Assembly: GCA_030737835.1 (NCBI GenBank)
Contig: CM060852.1
Coordinates: 24,247,185-24,311,184, forward strand
Length of the DNA: 64,000 bases
Reading direction: 5' to 3'
Origin: Acorus gramineus
Taxonomy: Eukaryota; Streptophyta; Magnoliopsida; Acorales; Acoraceae
Below are positions 49,808 to 60,130 of the stretch, piece by piece. Under the pieces are notes generated by a model that was not told the origin of the DNA, ran no database searches, and saw nothing but the letters and a program-made list of their open reading frames with translations. Position numbers and translations under genes: made by a program. Position 1 is the stretch's first letter, and each line of letters starts with the position of its first letter.

Positions 49808-50241
49808 CTCCCCCTTGGATGACACCACGCTAAGATAATTGTCTCATTAAAACCTTGCTTGAAAAACCCAATGGGAAAAAACCAAAGTGAAGAAAAAAGA
49901 GTACATTGTAACTTAATCGTATAATGGTGTATGCGTTTGACACTACCTCATTAAAACCTTGCCAAGAAAACCCAATGAGACAAAACCTAGACGAAGGAAA
50001 AAGAGTACAGTTCGCAAAATGTCATAAAAATTACTCTCCCTCATAAGTACAAGATTTCAAGAATTTTGGTCGCAAACTCGTCGCATCCTGATTTCATACA
50101 CCAACTTCTTGAATGTTAATGTCTACAAAGCTTTAGTAAACAAATCTGCAAGATTGTCCTTTGACTGAATTTGTTGAACATCAATTTCATGTCTCTGCTG
50201 GAGCTTATGTGTGTAAAAGAATTTTGGAGAAATATGCTTCG

Positions 50242-52394
50242 TTATATCACCCTTGATGTAACCCCCTTGATTTGAACAATGCATGCTGCATTGTTTTCAT
50301 ATATAGTTGTTGGAACATCTGTAATGAGAGATAGTCCGCATGCAGTACGAATATGATGAACCAAAGACCTTATCCACACGCATTCCCAGCTTGCTTCGTG
50401 GAGTGCAAGAATCTCAGAGTGGTTAGAAGACGTGGCGACCAAAGTCTGTTTCGTAGATCGCCAAGAGATTGCTGTGCCACCGCAAGTGAATACATAGCCT
50501 GTTTGTGAGCGAGCCTTGTGAGGATCTGAAAGATATCCTGAATCTGCATAACCCTTTAGTTGTGCACCATTATTGGAATCATTTGCATAGAATAGACCCA
50601 TGTCTGACGTTCCACGAAGATAACGAAAAATGTGCTTCACACCATTCCAATGCCTTCGAGTTGGTGCAGAGCTAAATCTGGCCAATAAATTAACTGAAAA
50701 TGCAATGTCAGGTCTAGTGCATTGGGCCAAATATAATAAGGCACCAATTGCACTAAGATATGGTACTTCAGAACCAAGAAGATTTTCAGTATCTTCTTTT
50801 GGACGAAAAGGGTCCTTCTTTGGGTCAAGTAACCTTACTACCATTGGAGTACTTAATGGATGACATTTGTCCATATTAAAACGCTTCAGGATTTTTTCAA
50901 CATATGTTGTTTGATGAACAAGTATCCCATTTGAACTTTGCTCAATTTGCAAGCCGAGACAATATCTTGTTTTTCCAAGATCTTTCATTTCAAACTCCTT
51001 TTTCAGATATTCGGAAGCCTTTTCGAGCTCTTCAGGAGTCCCAATTAGATTAATATCATCAACATATACTGCAATAATGGTAAATCCGAGTTCCGTTTTC
51101 TTAATAAATATACAGGGGCATATTGGATCATTGACATATCCTTCTTTTATTAAGTACTCACTAAGACGGTTATACCACATTCGTCCAGATTGCTTTAATC
51201 CATACAAGGATCGTCTTAGCTTGATTGAGTACATGTTTCGTGGTTTTGCTTCAGGCAATTTTAGTCCTTCATGAACTTTCATATAAATGTCGGTATCTAA
51301 TTTTCCATATAAATATGAAGTAACCACATCCATTAGCTGCATGTCAAGTCCTTCTTAGACTACAAGACTAATTAAATACCGAAATGTGATTGTGTCCATC
51401 ACAGGAGAATATGTCTCTTCAAAATCTATCCCAGGTCTCTGCAGGAAACCCTGTGCCACAAGACGAGCTTTGTATCTAACAATCTTGTTTCTTTCATTTC
51501 GTTTTCTTGCAAACACCCATTTACATCCTACTGGTTTAACACCTTCAGGGGGTTAGGACTACTGGTCCAAATACTTTGTGTTTTGCAAGTGAATCCAATT
51601 CTGTTTGAATAGCAGCTTTCCATTGTGGCCAACAATTTTTTTTGTCTGCATTCATCCACTGAACGTGGTTCTAAATCATTATCTGAAATGATTTTTGTAG
51701 CTACTGCAAATGAGAATATATCATCAACAAGCACTTGCTTTCGATCCCACAATATTTGTGAATTTGCATAATTTATGGAAATTTCTTCATTTTCATGTAC
51801 CCGTTCTTCATGCACGGGCGTCACTTCAGGGACGTCAGTCTCTTCGGGGACTTGTGTCACTTCAGGGGCTTCTTCCTCTGTAGGAGTTATTATTGTAGGT
51901 CTTTCAAGTGTTTCATACTCTTCTAGAGAATTATTCTTCATTGTTTTTCTCCTTTGGGGAGCTGAATCTTTTGAGCCTATAGGTCTTCCACGCTTCAGGC
52001 GTGTTTTTGTTGATTCATTAGCCGGCATATTAACAGTTTTTCCTATTGGAACATTAATTCGAGCTGGAGTATTAGCAGCTGGAATATGTGATTTCATCAC
52101 TTTTGCTGCATCATTGAATGCATCTGGCAATTGATGTGCAATTCTTTGAAGATGGGTGATTCTTTGCACTTCAGTTTCACATTGATTAGTGCGAGGATCA
52201 AGATGAGACAAAGATGGAGTTTTCCATGTAAGTTCACGTCGTTCTTCTAGCGACGGATTTTCTCCCCCTAATGACGGGAATATTGTCTCATCAAAATGAC
52301 AATCCGCAAATCGAGCGGTAAAAATACCCTCTGTTAATGGTTCAAGATATCTTATAATTGAAGGAGAATCTACTTTATATGATAAATATGTCAT
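50242..52394 (-). pseudogene. copia family C RT-RNase H remnant
   Basis: 52394-51528 encodes the basic, low-conserved linker between integrase and RT (includes KRGRPIGSKDSAPQRRK). Frame breaks near 51550 and 51345. 51342-50242 is a 366-codon open frame with RT blocks LYGLKQSGRMWYNRL, AVYVDDINLIG (YVDD intact), FEMKDLGKTRYCLGLQ, and RNase H blocks GYADSGYLSDPHKARSQTGYVF and ATSSNHSEILALHEASWE. The expected final RNase H residues after 50242 are changed by a stop. RT itself looks among the best preserved in the window, yet gag, protease and integrase are absent. Confidence 0.88.
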
Positions 52395-53640
52395 CGATAA
52401 TCATTTATTTGCGATTCCACATTTCTCTTATATGCATATAAAATATAGAGATCTTAATATTATTAGGTACCTTTTCCTCTTCAAGAGTTTGTGTAGTCAC
52501 TTCTGGAACTCGTTTCTCTTCATGGAGATTATACTCTTCTAGAGTTTTAGATAAAGTGGATCTATTGTTCATAATCTATTCTGGAACATTATGTATAACT
52601 TCTTCTAGAGCATTATTAGAGCATGATTTTGCATTTGATCTCCACTTCTGGGGAGCTGAATTTTTTTTTTTGAACCTATAGGTCTATCACGCATTTGGCG
52701 TGCATTAGGAATTTGATTTTCACGTTGAGCGATACGTGAGTTTAGATAAGACAGAGTGGATGTATTCCACGATAATTCTCGTTGTTCTTCAGGAACAGAT
52801 CATAAAACTTCTAGTTTATATGAGTAAATATGGATATTTATAATAACCTTTAGGAGAGAGCATAAAGCTTTTCTAATGTATGCTTCTGGAATGAGACATT
52901 ATTAATGCATAGATACTCTATAATTTTAAAATGGCATATGTTGAGATAGGTATCTTCGGTAGACTTCTTCTGGATCTACATGAATACAATGCATCGTTGA
53001 TACAAAATTTTGTATCTCTTGATAACATGATATCTGCCCTTCTGGAGCCTTGGTACCAAAAATAATATTATCATTTGCATTAATTAATGTTAAACTAAAA
53101 AAATAAGATAAATATGAAAGTAAGAAAAATGGATTTTAAATAACAAAGAAAAATTATAATTATAAAATTATAAAAGTCTGATCGTACATCAGGTACGTGA
53201 CCATATTTTTAAAGCACCAAATACATAACAATCATTTTTCTTGTGTTAGGGGTTTGTTCTGCAACCCTTTTCCCTTCAATTATACTTTTGTTTAATACCA
53301 AATCACTTCTAGTGATTTGAGATATTTTACAAACTCTATGATTGTTGTGCTTTCTCAACTATATAAATCATGATCTCATCATTCATGACCACAACTTCCA
53401 TGGCGAACATAAAATAAAATACATTTACTTCGGGTAATGATGCTATGCCATTGAGTTGAGTTACATGATATTTTAAAAAAATCATTGTTCGGCAACGAGA
53501 ATATATAAAATTAATGCTCTCAATATTGCTACAACTGGAGTATATTTGAGGCATAATGGCCGGTGGACCTTTGTCAATGAGGTATTAATCTTTAAATCCT
53601 CTTCATTATGATGATGATGGTGAAATCTAATCATAATTTA

Positions 53641-54420
53641 CATGTTCCTGCTGGGATACATGGATCTTTTTTTTTATTATTATTTGGTCCTTCAAGGACC
53701 CGAAAAATATATCATATAACTTTTGTTTGATCCTACAGGGACACGAACAATCATGATTTTTGTATAGTCTTTCAGGGATATAACAAAATAAAATTTTACA
53801 TGTTCCTGCTGGGATACATGGATCTTTTTTTTATTATTATTTGGTCCTTCAAGGACCCAAAAAATATATCATATAACTTTTGTTTGGTCCTACAGGGACA
53901 CGAACAATCATAATTTTTGTATAGTCCTTCAGGGATAGAACAAAATAAAATTTTACATGTTCCTGCTGGGATACATGGATCTTTTTTTTTATTATTTGGT
54001 CCTTCAAGGACCCGAAAAATATATCATATAACTTTTGTTTGATCCTACAGGGACACGAACAATCATGATTTTTGTATAGTCCTTCAGCGATAGAACAAAA
54101 TAAAATTTTACATGATCCTTCAAAGATTCATATAATCATAATTTTTGTACAGTCCTTCAGGGATAAAATAAAATAAAATTTGTATGATCCTTCATGGATA
54201 CAATATAATCATAGTCCTTCAGGGACATTTTTAATCATATCTTTTACATGATTCTTCAAGGATCAATGTAATAATTTTTGTAGTCCTTCAGGGATAGAAT
54301 AAAATTTGCATGGTCTTATTGGAACACATTATTCATAACTTTTACATGGTCCTTCAGGGATCCATGTAATTACAATTTTTGTATGATCCTATAGGGACAC
54401 ATGACATTGTAACATTAAAA
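53641..54420. repeat. Tandem array of about 157-bp units within family C element
   Basis: CATGTTCCTGCTGGGATACATGG starts at 53641, 53799 and 53956 (period 158 and 157). Inside each unit is a short variable motif TCCTTCA(A/G)GGA(C/T) that recurs in shorter, degenerate units to about 54420. No coding potential. It lies where gag-protease-integrase would be expected. Confidence 0.88.
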
Positions 54421-54904
54421 TGAATTTCAAATCAAATATAAATATCAAATTAATTGATATTTGTGAGAACTTCTGGTTCACATAGATGTATAATATTTAA
54501 ATTTTAATAAAAGATGACAAACATGGAATAATTACATGAAAAATAAATAATCAAATGATAGATGCCACATAGTGTTACATGGGAAAATTGCATACTAGTT
54601 TTCATAAATTAATCATATCATAACATATGTATGGCAAATTTTCATGGGGATTGCATGCATAGAAAATAAAAGATAGATGTATGCAGTACATCAGATGAAA
54701 ATAAAAGATAGATGTATACGGGTTCTACACATAATTTGCGTACGGTTCCATGCATATTGAAAAAAAAATTAATCATATGTATGTAGTAGATGATTTACAT
54801 AAAAATACATAACATCAAAGGGGAGTATATTTTTGATATAGATTATTAAGAACCCATCGATACAAACCTTTCTCTTTAACAAAGAGCTTCTCGTGTTGAT
54901 AACG

Positions 54905-55229
54905 TGTTGTAAACTAAGTAAAATATAACTACATAAACAAAACACACAAGGCATATAGAGAAGATAAGTGGAGAGAGATTTCTTATTCACTATTTGTTAG
55001 TTGAATACAAGAGAGAACCCTTCTATTTATATGGTGCATAGAGGAATACCAAAGGTGGAGAGTTACAAGTCTATAGATATGAGGGGGAGATAGTGGGGCA
55101 ATAATGAGAGTGTTATGGAATAGAAGAGTGGGGAAGGTTATGAAGTTGAATGAGGGGGTTATGGAGTTGAAGAGTGGGGGAGGTTATGTGTTAGAAAAGT
55201 GGTAGTTATCCACCGCCATATTCACAACA
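54905..55229 (-). repeat. 5' LTR of family C element
   Basis: 325-bp partner of 49484-49807, flanked on the right by the target duplication CATAA. Confidence 0.93.
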
Positions 55230-55639
55230 CATAATAGTTTATATCACTATTTTGACAGGGGTTATTTTAAACAATATTCCTCCGCGACATAATATAGCAG
55301 CCGCACCTTCTTTCCTCTCCGGTCATTTCTATTTCTATTTCCATTCTCAGTTTGTCATCAGTTCACGGTATCATAAATGAAGCGTAGAAGCGTTGAATTA
55401 CAGTCCACTCAATCATGTGCGCAGGTTCCTGCTATTCACCACACCAAAGTCATCCACAGTCCACTCTCTTTCACAACAGTCGTATCATGTACATGCCCCC
55501 GTTATAATTTAAAAAAAGGGGTGACAATAGTGGAGACAAACCTACACAAACGACCGAAAGGAGATCCAAAAAACAGCAAATCTAGAGAAACCCAAAATTT
55601 CAAAACTCCATAAAAACTCACCCAATCAAATCCCAATCG

Positions 55640-57233
55640 ATGCATCGACTGCTTCTTCTGATCTTCTGCATTAATGGGTTCCTCTTATCCCCCACACATT
55701 CAATCAACCCATCGAAATCCGCGCGTCTGAAGCTCCTGCGCGCGCCCGTAAAGCGCGCGCAAGACCTCGCGCGCGACGACAACCTTCGGAAGGAGATGAT
55801 CGCGCGATCCATCGCGCGCCGTAGGAGGAGCGCGCGCGGAGGCCTATCTTTCCAGATGCCGATGTCGTCAGGCGCGTACGCGGGCACGGGTCAGTATTTC
55901 GTGAGGCTCCGCTTGGGCACGCCCGCGCAGAAGTTCGTCCTCGTCGCGGACACCGGGAGCGACCTCACGTGGGTGAACTGTCGGTACCGGAGGCGTCGGT
56001 GCGCGCGGTGCGCGGCGGACCGTGGGAGGCGGAGACGGGTATTTGTTGCGGACGAGTCGGAATCGTTTAGGCCGATCTCGTGCGCATCGCGGTTGTGCAG
56101 GAACACGCTTCCGTTCTCGCTCACTACTTGCCCGTCGCGGGCGAGTCCCTGCGCATATGATTACGGGTACATAATTTTTGTGTTCCAGTCAATCGTAAGA
56201 TAACATGGAGCTTTGATACACCCAGTCTCAAAATCGCCCCCAAAAATGGGTCATATAACCATCAAAGTGTATATGACCTCAAACAAAGAGTACATGGTAT
56301 TTTTAGATGATTTTCTGAGTGATTTTGGGATGAGATGCATCGTTTTTATATAACGTCACAGTGTGTTTAAATTTGTTAGGAGTGTACTCATTAGTGACTC
56401 GTTGTGTTCGACTCACTAGGTACGCAGACGGGTCGAAGGCGCAGGGCTTCTTTGCGAGCGAGTCCATGACGATAACCCTGTCGAACAGGCGAAACACCAA
56501 GCTCAAGGGGCTCGTTGTGGGTTGCACCTCGTCGTTCGTCGGGTCGAGCTTTAACGAGGCAGATGGGGTCCTCGGACTCGGCTATAGCAACACGTCCTTT
56601 GCCACCGAGTCAACTCGCCAATTTGGGGGCAGGTTCGCCTACTGCCTGGTCGACCACCTGAGTCCGAAGAGCATATCGGGTTACCTCGTCTTTGGAGGCT
56701 CGAACCGGTTCAAACCTAACATAAGATACGCCAAGCTTGTCATCGAGCCTGAATTCGAGCCGTTCTACGGGGTCGAGGTTATCGGGATATCGATCGGGGG
56801 AACAGTTCTGCGGATACCCCTTAGTGTTTGGGACATAAGGGGACAAGGTGGGGTCATAATTGACTCAGGAACGAGTTTGACGAGTTTCGTCAAACCGGCT
56901 TACTTGATGGTCATGTCGGCCCTGACCGAGTCACTAAAAGGTTTTAAGCGAGTCCGAGTTACGCCTTTCGAGTTTTGTTTTAACTCGACCGGGTTCAATG
57001 ACTCGCTTGTGCCGAGTCTAGTGATCCACTTCACCGGCCCGGCCCGGTTTGAGCCGCCGAAGAAGAGTTACATTATCGACGTGGCGGACCGGGTCAAGTG
57101 TGTCGGGTTCTTGTCCGCGAGTTGGCCCGGTGTGTCGACGATAGGGAACATAATTCAGCAGAATTTCAAGTGGGAGTTTGATGTGGTTAACAAGAGATTA
57201 GGGTTTCAACCATCTAGTTGTTCTTCACACTGA
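55640..57233 (+). CDS. A1 aspartic protease, nepenthesin/NANA type
   Basis: Pepsin-fold protease of the plant nepenthesin-like class, entering the secretory path. Exons 55640-56166 and 56420-57233 join (GTACAT donor, CACTAG acceptor, 253-bp intron) to 446 codons plus stop. Residues 1-21 form a signal peptide (MHRLLLLIFCINGFLLSPTHS), then a basic, Arg-rich propeptide. First active site DTGSDLTWVNC at about 104-114, and second DSGTSLTSF at about 328-336; both catalytic Asp residues are present. A Cys/Arg-rich insert follows the first site (CRYRRRRCARC), and YADGS and FAYCLVDHLSP are typical. The C-terminus ends in LGFQPSSC. Among known plant proteases, NANA of Arabidopsis (chloroplast-linked) looks closest from memory; exact orthology is unproven. 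The first exon is markedly GC-rich (CGCGCG runs). AATAAA lies at about 57333. Looks intact and functional. Confidence 0.93.
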
Positions 57234-58320
57234 AGAGGATATTTTTTGTGTTGATTCTTTTTTTGTGTTCAAATATATGTTTTTTTTTTTCTTTGGTTGT
57301 TGTATAATGTGACAGTGTGATATCTGTAATGCAATAAAATGATTGGGTGACAACCCCACAACAAAGGTGTTTTGTTTGACTCTGTATGAGTTCTATTGTT
57401 TATGGGAAATGCATAAAACTATAAAGGCAACATGCCAACATGGGGTCCGGTGTGGGTGTTGCAACGAAATTACAAAGCACCCGTGATTTATTATTATTAT
57501 TCATGTTTTTTAAAAAAGAATGTGAGCCATTTTAAAAAAGGGAAAAAAACAAAACAAAAGAGGTGTTGAAACTGTTTCAGATACAGGGATCGCTTTATGT
57601 ACACTGATTGAAGATGAATATATGTCCATAGGATGCCTAACTTTCAAAACACAATATTAGAATCTGAATTTTTTAGTCTTTTGATTATCTGAGGGTTAAA
57701 ACATAATATTTGAATCTGAATTTAAATAAATAAAATTTTCGATTCCGTATCCTTTTATTAAAGAGGGTTGAAACATAATATTTGAATTTGAATTTAAATG
57801 AAATATTTTCAATTTTGGTAATTTTTCAATCAGATGTCCTATTATTACATTTTAATATTTTATTATTTTATTCAAAAGTCATATGTATATTACATTTTTT
57901 TTATAAATATGAAATAAAGATATTTATATAAATACGTAATATAATATTCTTAGATATAATTATTTTTAAAGATCAATCGGAAAGCAGACGACACGGTGAC
58001 CTACACGTAACCGGTGACTCACTCGAGCTTCACGTCCCCAAGATACACAATATTTTTGTAAACTTTAATTATTAACATACTCAAGGTAGCAATTGTCTAT
58101 CGTTTCTTTAAACAAAATTTTTGAAGGTCTACCCCAACATCTGAATTAAATATGTTGGGATGTTTACATTATATATTTATTTGAATTATTTATTCAAAAT
58201 CAGAAATAGGTTAATTTCATTTGGCGGGAATACTCTAAAAACGATGTCTTCACTCTGTTATTCATCCCACCTCACCGATGTTTTGTATCATCTAATCCCA
58301 CCACCTGATATATATATATA
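57234..58320. other. 3' flank of the protease gene, AT-rich DNA
   Basis: Polyadenylation signal AATAAA near 57333 (GCAATAAAATG). 57692-57805 holds two copies of GGGTT(A/G)AAACATAATATTTGAAT, period 73 bp. No other feature. Confidence 0.45.
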
Positions 58321-58907
58321 TATGCCTGTCAACGGGTCGGGTCCTGGTCGGGTTGGGGTGGACTCGGACCCGATCCGTTTGATTGTCGGGTCCTTCGGGT
58401 CGGGTCCATATTAAGTCTCGGTTCAGGTCGGGACAACCCATTAACAAGTTCAGGCCAAACAAAGAGAAGTTCATAAACTTTTTAAGGACCTACAATGGCT
58501 TCATTTTTTTTTTCTTTTTAATAAAGTTTAATGTATTATAAATGGTTCTTCACTATTTTGATTTTTAAATGTTTTATGTGGGAACATTTGGAATACGGTT
58601 TGGATTATTAATTATGCTTTTACGTGAAGTCAAAAGGTTGTAAAAATATTTCAAATGTTTAAAATTATAAATGATTATTCAATATTTAGTTATAAATGTT
58701 TGGTTGAATCATAAGTGTTAGATTGGATCATAAATAAAAAAAATTACATAATATTTGGGTTGAGTCAATCGGGTCCAACGGGTCCATAGGATCAGATCAG
58801 GGTGGACCCAGACCTGACCCGTTTTGATTGTTGGATCCTTCGGGTTGGGTATTTACGCCTTTTATCGGGTCGGGTCCAAGACAACCCGCGACCCGTTGAC
58901 TGGCCTA
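58321..58907. mobile_element. hAT-like element, CCTGTCAACGGGTCG ends
   Basis: Left end TATGCCTGTCAACGGGTCG and right end CGACCCGTTGACTGGCCTA are inverted repeats of about 19 bp with two mismatches. The flanks read TATATATA (58313-58320) and TATACATA (58908-58915), 7 of 8 identical. Inner ends are arrays of CGGGTCGGGTCC words. Same family as 8699-9529. No transposase. Confidence 0.7.
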
Positions 58908-59258
58908 TATACATATACAATAATAACCTCTAACCCCACCCCATTCATTTTGAACCTCTCTCCCTCCCACCACCCTCCCCTCCACCGTGTCTGCCTCTGA
59001 TCGCATCCTCATTGTGTTGCCGCCTCTTCCACCACTGCTACCAGCTTCATCTGCTGTCGCATACCACCACCACCACAACCACCATATCCATCACCACAAG
59101 CAGTCAACCACCCCATCCGCCAACTGCTCAACTCGTGCGCACACACACATCCTTCCTCTCCCTCTTTTCATGCCCTCCTCTGTACCCTCCTCCTCCTCCT
59201 TTGCCGCTGCCTTCACCCCCCCCCCCCCGATACCCTGCCCTCATCGTTCCTTCTTTGA
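58908..59258. other. C-rich low-complexity tract
   Basis: Pyrimidine-rich CACCACCACC and CTCCTCCTCC runs. Two frames (58987-59292, 59012-59353) are open, but they are His/Pro/Ser low complexity without a domain. It may be a promoter or leader of a decayed gene; nothing firm. Confidence 0.35.
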
Positions 59259-59725
59259 GCCTATGTTTGGTTCGAGAATTAAATTATTATGAGATTTATG
59301 ACTTTTCTAGTATAAATAAAGATAATATGATTTTGCGTTTGGTTGTGTTTTGAATTATTTTCATTGTGAAACGTAATATTAAAGTTTTTCTTGTTTGGAT
59401 AAAATGTGAATAAAGTGTGGATAATGATTTATAAAAGGTAAAAAAATGATGACAGTTGATTTGAAAGTTGATTTATAAGAGGTGATGATAGTTGATTTGA
59501 AAGTTGATTTATAAGAGGTGATGATAGTTGATTTGACAGTGAGCCCACATATTTTTTTTATTTGATTAATCTGAAATAACTTAATTCTAATGGGTGGATG
59601 GAATCCATATACCACTTTATACTAGTTCATTCTAGATATAGATTTCATTTATTCAAATATCTATAATGAGGTTATCCTAACTAATTTCAATTTATTTTGG
59701 GCTTATTCTTAAACCAAACATGGGT
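59259..59725. mobile_element. Tourist-like MITE, third related copy
   Basis: Left end GCCTATGTTTGGTTCGAGAATTAA and right end TTATTCTTAAACCAAACATGGG pair as inverted repeats with a few mismatches. The interior has ATGATAGTTGATTTGAAAG repeated (40-bp period, 59454-59536), the reverse complement of words in 46998-47433. Non-coding. Confidence 0.55.
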
Positions 59726-59985
59726 TTAACGTTTTGTGTCTTCCTCACCGTTTCCATCCCTATCATCATGCCCTCGGCGCCCCCACACGAGTAGGGTTAT
59801 GAGATGGGGAGGGTTAGAGGTGGGGGCAAATGTTTGTCAAAACAAAAAATATCTGAATTTTATTGGGGTGGGACAAGAGAAACAGGGCTGAGGATAACCG
59901 ATCCTTTTCTTTTGGCATAAACAACAGGCTTGTTTAAAACATTTCTTCAAGAATTCAAGTATACAATCATTTGCAACAACAAAAC

Positions 59986-60117
59986 TGTTTGAATCAGAAA
60001 TTGAAGAGAATGAATCAAGAATATTATTAGGGTTTGTATCTAATATTTATAGTACAAAAAGGGAAACAAGGAAATGACTAATCTACCCTTAACCCTAACA
60101 TATATATACATTTAACA
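59986..60117 (-). repeat. 3' LTR of family A copy 2
   Basis: 132 bp, TGTTTGAATC to ATTTAACA; close match to 1061-1192 and 5302-5431. The C-run of the polypurine tract follows at 60118. Confidence 0.92.
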
Positions 60118-60130
60118 CCCCCCCTCAAAC

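Larger units (their letters stand above)
49484..55229 (-). mobile_element. Ty1/copia LTR retrotransposon, family C (5' coding region missing)
   Basis: Complete at the ends: LTRs of 324 and 325 bp (49484-49807, 54905-55229), TGTTGTAAAC to CACAACA, perfect 5-bp duplication CATAA (49479-49483 and 55230-55234). The polypurine tract is next to the left LTR (plus CTCCCCCTT). The primer-binding site by the right LTR reads TATCAACACGAGAAGCTC on the coding strand, unlike the TGGTATCAGAGC of families A and B. Only the region from the end of integrase through RT and RNase H is coding. The 2.5 kb toward the 5' LTR is AT-rich and non-coding, with a tandem array. It cannot make gag, protease or integrase. 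Confidence 0.93.

Noticed and set aside
58987..59353. 101- and 113-codon frames rich in His, Pro and Ser
   Set aside because: Low-complexity CACCAC/CTCCTC tract, overlapping frames, no start context or domain.
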